Below are positions 6,209-10,365 of a DNA stretch of 10,365 nt, piece by piece. The stretch is from Moraxellaceae bacterium UBA2031 (GTDB taxonomy: Bacteria; Pseudomonadota; Gammaproteobacteria; Pseudomonadales; Moraxellaceae), in contig DDBN01000056.1 of the NCBI GenBank assembly GCA_002333145.1, positions 13,218 to 23,582 on the forward strand, written 5' to 3'. The notes below the pieces were generated by a model that saw nothing but the letters and a program-made list of their open reading frames with translations, had not been told where the DNA came from and made no database searches. A program made the position numbers and the translations under genes. Numbering within the stretch: position 1 is the first letter of the stretch; every line of letters starts with the position of its first letter.

Positions 6209-6220
6209 CAAAATGTTGCG

Positions 6221-7327
6221 TTATTTAGCGAGAAGAATACGCAACATACGACGCAGCGGTTCGGCAGCGCCCCAGAGCAGTTGATCGCCAATGACAAAGG
6301 CTGAAATGTATTCTGGCCCCATGTTCAATTTACGCACACGACCAACGCCAATCTTGAGCCCGCCGGTAATAGATGCCGGGGTCAATTCTTTGACGCTGAT
6401 GTCGCGATCATTGGGCACAAACTTAACCCAGTCATTACCTGACTTGATGATGGATTCAATCTCAGACAATGGCAGATCATTTTTCAACTTAATGGTCAGC
6501 GCCAGGCTGTGGCAACGCATGGCACCAATACGCACGCACAAGCCATCAACTGGCACAGTGCTGCTAGTACCAAGAATCTTGTTCACTTCGGCTTGGCCTT
6601 TCCACTCTTCTTTAGACTGACCATTGTCGAGTTGCTTATCGATCCAAGGAATCAGGCCTCCAGCAAGTGGCGCACCAAAGAACTCCGTCGGCACATCTTC
6701 ACGAATGGTTTTGGCTACCTTGCGGTCAATTTCAAGAATGGCAGAAGCCGGGGTGGCTAGCTCATCAGCCACGGCAGCATGAATCACACCCATGCCCTTG
6801 AGCAGTTCGCGCATGTGGTTGGCACCGCCGCCGGAGGCGGCTTGATAGGTCATGGAGCTAACCCAATCAACCAAGCCTTCACGGAACAAGCCACCAACAC
6901 CCATCAGCAGAATGGAGTTGGTACAGTTGCCACCGACGTAGTTTTTTATGCCCTTGGCCAATGCATTACGGATAACGCCGTCATTCACCGGGTCCAACAC
7001 GATAACGGCATCATCTTCCATGCGCAGTGCCGAGGCAGCATCAATCCAATAGCCATTCCAGCCTGCCGCACGCAGCTTTGGAAAAACCTCATTGGTATAG
7101 TCGCCACCCTGACAGGTCAGAATAACGTCCATGGCCTTGAGGGCTTCAATGGAATTGGCATCCTGTAGTGCAGGCGCAGCCTTGCCACCGAAGTCAGGTG
7201 ATTTGCCACCGGCATTGCTGGTAGAGAAGTACACCGGATCAATGTGAGAAAAATCATTTTCTTCCACCATGCGCTGCATGAGGACCGAACCCACCATGCC
7301 ACGCCAACCTACCAGACCAACTTTCAT
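6221..7327 (-). CDS. asd: Aspartate-semialdehyde dehydrogenase
   Basis: Asd reduces L-aspartyl-4-phosphate with NADPH to L-aspartate-4-semialdehyde, the branch point to diaminopimelate/lysine, threonine, methionine and isoleucine. The 368-residue protein is of the Gram-negative (E. coli-like) type. It has the nucleotide-binding start MKVGLVGWRGMVGSVL, the catalytic Cys135 in VGGNCTNS, Gln162 in TYQAASGGGANHM, and Arg267 with His273 in RIGAMRCHS. These positions match E. coli (Cys135, Gln162, Arg267, His274) almost exactly, so the enzyme should be active. The ATG at 7327 has AAGG 8 nt upstream. It follows leuB after 33 bp with no promoter seen between them, so it probably belongs to the leu transcript, as I recall for pseudomonads. 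The terminator at 6170-6208 closes the unit. Confidence 0.98.
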   Translation of the reverse strand: MKVGLVGWRGMVGSVLMQRMVEENDFSHIDPVYFSTSNAGGKSPDFGGKAAPALQDANSIEALKAMDVILTCQGGDYTNEVFPKLRAAGWNGYWIDAASALRMEDDAVIVLDPVNDGVIRNALAKGIKNYVGGNCTNSILLMGVGGLFREGLVDWVSSMTYQAASGGGANHMRELLKGMGVIHAAVADELATPASAILEIDRKVAKTIREDVPTEFFGAPLAGGLIPWIDKQLDNGQSKEEWKGQAEVNKILGTSSTVPVDGLCVRIGAMRCHSLALTIKLKNDLPLSEIESIIKSGNDWVKFVPNDRDISVKELTPASITGGLKIGVGRVRKLNMGPEYISAFVIGDQLLWGAAEPLRRMLRILLAK

Positions 7328-7360
7328 GTTCGTTACCTTTTCAAAAAACTGAACGGGTTA

Positions 7361-8434
7361 TTACAGTGCGGCAACAACCGCCGCGCCCATATCCTTCGTA
7401 CCAACCTTAACCGTGCCTTCCGTGTAGATATCCGGTGTACGCAGGTTCTGGTCGAGCACCTTACCAACGGCATCTTCAATGCACTTGGCGGCCACTTCCT
7501 GATTGAAGGTATAGCGCAGCATCATGGCGACCGACAGAATGGTTGCGAGCGGGTTGGCCACGCCTTTTCCGGCGATGTCCGGGGCCGAACCATGACAAGG
7601 CTCGTACATACCCTTCTTGCGTTCATCCAACGATGCCGATGGCAGCATACCGATAGAGCCCGTAAGCATAGCCGCTTCATCCGAGAGGATGTCGCCAAAC
7701 AGGTTGCCGGTAAAGATCACGTCGAACTGTTTAGGCGCCCTAACCAGCTGCATGGCCGCATTATCGACATACATGTGCGAGAGCTGAACTTCCGGGTATT
7801 CCCTGCCCACTTCTGTGGCCACTTCCTTCCAGAGCTCAGTGACTTCCAGCACATTGGCCTTGTCGACCGAGAGCACTTTCTTGTTGCGCTGCATGGCCAA
7901 CTGGAAAGCAACATGGGCAATACGACGAATTTCCGACTCGCTGTACACGTCAGTGTTAAAGCCCTGACGTTCGCCGTTTTCCAGTATACGCACGCCACGC
8001 GGTTGACCGAAGTAAATTCCTCCCGTCAGTTCACGTACGATCAGGATATCCAGGCCCGACACAATCTCTGGCTTCAGGGAAGAAGCCGAGGCGAGCTGCG
8101 GGTAAAGAATAGCCGGACGGAGGTTGGCGAACAGACTGAGTTCGCTGCGAATCTTCAGCAGACCACGTTCAGGGCGAATGGAGCGCTCAATGGTGTCCCA
8201 CTTCGGGCCGCCTACGGCACCAAGAAGAATGGCATCCGCTTTCTTTGCGGCATCCAGTGTAACATCTGGCAACGGTACGCCATGGGCGTCGATTGCACAT
8301 CCACCCAGCAGCTGATGCTCCCAGGTAAATCCCAATCCAAACTTGTCGTTGACCGCAGAGAGAACCTTCTCGGCTTCTGCCATGATTTCTGGGCCAATGC
8401 CGTCACCGGCGAGAATGACAATATGCTTGCTCAT
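7361..8434 (-). CDS. leuB: 3-isopropylmalate dehydrogenase
   Basis: LeuB performs the NAD-dependent oxidative decarboxylation of 3-isopropylmalate to 2-ketoisocaproate, the last leucine-specific step before transamination. The 357-residue protein has the typical length of a metal-dependent beta-decarboxylating dehydrogenase. It shows ILAGDGIGPEI (7-17), the substrate arginines Arg96, Arg106 and Arg134, Tyr141, SVDKANVLE with catalytic Lys192, the metal-binding Asp224, Asp248 and Asp252 (FGDILSDEA), and the NAD-binding EPCHGSAPDIAGKGVANP (278-295). All expected catalytic residues are present. The ATG at 8434 has AGAAGGA about 11 nt upstream. The gap to leuD is 60 bp, the widest in the leu cluster, and shows only a weak 6-bp inverted repeat with no terminator or promoter. 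Confidence 0.98.
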   Translation of the reverse strand: MSKHIVILAGDGIGPEIMAEAEKVLSAVNDKFGLGFTWEHQLLGGCAIDAHGVPLPDVTLDAAKKADAILLGAVGGPKWDTIERSIRPERGLLKIRSELSLFANLRPAILYPQLASASSLKPEIVSGLDILIVRELTGGIYFGQPRGVRILENGERQGFNTDVYSESEIRRIAHVAFQLAMQRNKKVLSVDKANVLEVTELWKEVATEVGREYPEVQLSHMYVDNAAMQLVRAPKQFDVIFTGNLFGDILSDEAAMLTGSIGMLPSASLDERKKGMYEPCHGSAPDIAGKGVANPLATILSVAMMLRYTFNQEVAAKCIEDAVGKVLDQNLRTPDIYTEGTVKVGTKDMGAAVVAAL

Positions 8435-8494
8435 TATTTCTAAATCCTTCTGGTTTATCTTGCCTTCATACCAAGAAAGGCAGCCGATAAAACA

Positions 8495-9142
8495 TTAACG
8501 CAGTGACTGAAATACCCAGGGACGGGCTGCCTTGGCTTTTTCTTCAAACACACGAATATCATCCGCTACTTGCAACGTAAGCCCGATATCGTCAAGGCCG
8601 TTGAGCAGGCAGTGGCGACGGAAATCATCCACCTCAAAGCTGAACGACTCGCCATTCGGGCGAATCACTTTCTTATGCTCAAGATCAACCGTGATCTGAT
8701 AGCCCTCAGCGGCCTCACACTCTGCGAAAAGCACATCCATTTCTTCTTCTTTAAGAACGACCGGCAATACGCCGTTCTTAAAACAATTATTGAAGAAAAT
8801 ATCAGCAAAGCTTGAGGCGATAACCGTACGGAAACCATATTCCTGCAGCGCCCATGGGGCATGCTCACGCGAGGAGCCGCAGCCAAAGTTCTGGCGAGCG
8901 ATCAATACACTGGCACCTTGGTAACGCGGGAAGTTCAACACAAACGCTGGATTCACCGAGCGCTTGCTGTTGTCCTGCCCAGGATAACCTTCATCCATAT
9001 AGCGCCACTCATCAAACAGATTAGGACCAAAGCCCGTACGTTTAATGGACTTAAGAAACTGCTTGGGAATGATCTGGTCGGTGTCGACGTTAGCGCGATC
9101 GAGCGGAGCGACGAGGCCTGTTACAACGGTAAATTTATCCAT
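8495..9142 (-). CDS. leuD: 3-isopropylmalate dehydratase small subunit
   Basis: LeuD is the small (swivel-domain) subunit of isopropylmalate isomerase. With LeuC it isomerises 2-isopropylmalate to 3-isopropylmalate through 2-isopropylmaleate. The 215-residue length is normal for the bacterial LeuD1 type. Diagnostic segments are the N-terminal LDRANVDTDQIIPKQFLK (14-31) and NFGCGSSREHAPWAL (85-99), the substrate-loop signature of the aconitase swivel domain, followed by SSFADIFFNNCFKNGVLP. The ATG at 9142 has a very good Shine-Dalgarno, AAAGGAG, at 9155-9149. It overlaps the leuC stop codon (TAA, 9156-9154), so ribosomes finishing leuC are well placed to start leuD, matching the equal subunit need. 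The intergenic gap is 11 bp. Confidence 0.98.
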   Translation of the reverse strand: MDKFTVVTGLVAPLDRANVDTDQIIPKQFLKSIKRTGFGPNLFDEWRYMDEGYPGQDNSKRSVNPAFVLNFPRYQGASVLIARQNFGCGSSREHAPWALQEYGFRTVIASSFADIFFNNCFKNGVLPVVLKEEEMDVLFAECEAAEGYQITVDLEHKKVIRPNGESFSFEVDDFRRHCLLNGLDDIGLTLQVADDIRVFEEKAKAARPWVFQSLR

Positions 9143-9153
9143 GTCAGTCTCCT

Positions 9154-10365
9154 TTAAAACGAACGCACGTCAACAAAATGACCGGCCAAAGCGGCAGCAG
9201 CGGCCATCGCCGGGCTAACGAGATGGGTGCGGCCACCATTACCCTGACGCCCCTCGAAATTGCGGTTCGAGGTAGACGCACAGTGCTCGCCTGACTGCAG
9301 TTTATCGGCATTCATGGCTAGGCACATGGAGCAACCAGGCTCACGCCATTCGAAGCCAGCAGCAAGAAAGAGCTGATCAAGACCTTCGGCTTCGGCTTGC
9401 TTTTTCACCAAGCCAGAGCCTGGCACAACCATGGCCTGTTTGATGGTGCTGGCCACCTTGCGGCCCTTGATCACGGCAGCAGCGGCACGCAAATCTTCGA
9501 TACGGGAGTTAGTGCAGGAGCCAATGAATACGCGATCCAATTGGATATCGGTAATCTTTTGACCCGCCTGCAGCCCCATATAAACGTAAGCCCGCTCAAA
9601 GGAGCTGCGCTGTACTGCATCTTCTGCATCGTCCAGCGTTGGAACGGAGGCTGTTACCGGCACCACCATTTCAGGGCTGGTGCCCCAGCTTACTTGCGGC
9701 TGAATGCTGGCACCGTCAATTTCTACCACTTTGTCGAAGGCTGCATCGGCATCTGATGTGAGAGTGCGCCAGTAGCTTACTGCCTTGTCCCAGTTTTCAC
9801 CGGTAGGGGCAAAGGGTTTGCCACGGAAATATTCGATGGTCTTTTCGTCAGCAGCGACCATGCCAACACGGGCGCCGGCTTCAATCGCCATGTTGCAGAC
9901 CGTCATACGGCTTTCCATGCTCATGTCTTCAAATACTTGGCCACCAAACTCGATGGCGTGACCGTTACCGCCAGCAGTGCCAATCTTGCCAATGATGGCG
10001 AGCACCACATCTTTTGATGTCACGCCCTCACCCAACTTGCCGGTGACCTTGACGAGCATGTTCTTTGATTTTTTCTGTACCAAGCACTGTGTGGCTAATA
10101 CGTGTTCGACTTCCGAGGTGCCAATACCGTGCGCGAGACAAGCAAAAGCACCGTGAGTGGCGGTATGCGAATCACCACAAACTACGGTCATGCCGGGCAA
10201 GGTCAGGCCCTGCTCAGGCCCAACAACATGCACGATACCCTGACGCTCATCGTTGATAGTGAACTCAACAATATTGAAGTCTTTACAGTTGTCGTCCAGC
10301 GTGGCGACTTGAATACGGGAGGTTTCGTCGGCAATACCGGCGACACCTTTTTCGCGCTCGGCCTT
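9154..10365 (-). CDS. leuC: 3-isopropylmalate dehydratase large subunit, 3' part only
   Basis: This is the C-terminal 403 residues of LeuC, open to the right edge; about 65-70 N-terminal residues are missing compared with the usual length near 470. LeuC carries the [4Fe-4S] cluster of isopropylmalate isomerase. Visible segments are GIVHVVGPEQGLTLPG, VVCGDSHTATHGAFACLAHG, the first cluster cysteine in VFIGSCTNSRIEDLRAA (about residue 284 of the visible part), the other two in GCSMCLAMN (about 345 and 348), and CASTSNRNFEGRQGNGGRTH near the end. The frame is open from 10365 with LeuC-like sequence (SRIQVATLDDNCKDFNIVEF) upstream of the GTG at 10233. That GTG encodes the Val of GIVHVVGP and is not a start. 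The leucine operon promoter and any leader lie outside the window. Confidence 0.98.
   Translation of the reverse strand, partial: KAEREKGVAGIADETSRIQVATLDDNCKDFNIVEFTINDERQGIVHVVGPEQGLTLPGMTVVCGDSHTATHGAFACLAHGIGTSEVEHVLATQCLVQKKSKNMLVKVTGKLGEGVTSKDVVLAIIGKIGTAGGNGHAIEFGGQVFEDMSMESRMTVCNMAIEAGARVGMVAADEKTIEYFRGKPFAPTGENWDKAVSYWRTLTSDADAAFDKVVEIDGASIQPQVSWGTSPEMVVPVTASVPTLDDAEDAVQRSSFERAYVYMGLQAGQKITDIQLDRVFIGSCTNSRIEDLRAAAAVIKGRKVASTIKQAMVVPGSGLVKKQAEAEGLDQLFLAAGFEWREPGCSMCLAMNADKLQSGEHCASTSNRNFEGRQGNGGRTHLVSPAMAAAAALAGHFVDVRSF

Noticed and set aside
7244..8443. A 399-codon open frame on the plus strand, antisense to leuB and the start of asd.
   Set aside because: leuB and asd on the other strand have complete, correctly placed catalytic motifs. 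The antisense translation is Arg/His-rich with no recognisable domain, as expected of a shadow frame.
8461..8482. A TGCCTT/AAGGCA inverted repeat in the leuD-leuB gap.
   Set aside because: Only a 6-bp stem with a 10-nt loop and no T-tract; compatible with chance and not needed to explain the operon.
10231..10233. A possible leuC start at the GTG at 10233.
   Set aside because: The frame stays open to the window edge and the upstream residues match LeuC; this GTG encodes the Val of the conserved GIVHVVGPEQG segment.

Overview
The window reads as an ordinary chromosomal housekeeping region of a gammaproteobacterium. Every real gene lies on the minus strand, and nothing looks like a phage, insertion sequence, CRISPR array or RNA gene. 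Base composition looks like the low to mid 50s percent GC (judged by eye, not computed). The order leuC-leuD-leuB-asd-usg-fimV-truA-trpF matches, as I remember it, that of Pseudomonas and relatives. Having trpB directly after trpF, where P. aeruginosa has accD, suggests another branch such as Alcanivorax or Marinobacter-like marine bacteria. That placement is an inference.

In transcription order (right to left), leuC (5' end outside the window), leuD, leuB and asd form a tightly packed unit. It makes leucine precursors and aspartate semialdehyde, the branch-point metabolite for Lys/diaminopimelate, Thr, Met and Ile. The unit ends at a strong intrinsic terminator (6170-6208). Next come usg, an Asd-like protein that appears to have lost both catalytic residues, and fimV, a large inner-membrane polar hub protein for type IV pili. 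fimV sits behind a 144-bp intergenic region with plausible promoter elements and ends at a second strong terminator (2057-2091). Then follow truA (tRNA pseudouridine synthase), trpF and the first 156 codons of trpB, with trpF and trpB overlapping by 4 nt.

The non-coding gaps hold the most interesting material. The fimV terminator appears to carry a sigma70-type promoter for truA whose -10 box is the hairpin loop. The truA-trpF gap holds a good promoter candidate, a perfect 19-bp odd-centred palindrome and a repeated octamer that also covers the -10 region, which together look like an operator layout. usg starts 27 nt after the asd terminator with no visible promoter, so it probably depends on read-through. 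No gene-free stretch exceeds about 150 bases. I found no clearly new biological system; the findings concern regulatory architecture and one likely pseudoenzyme.
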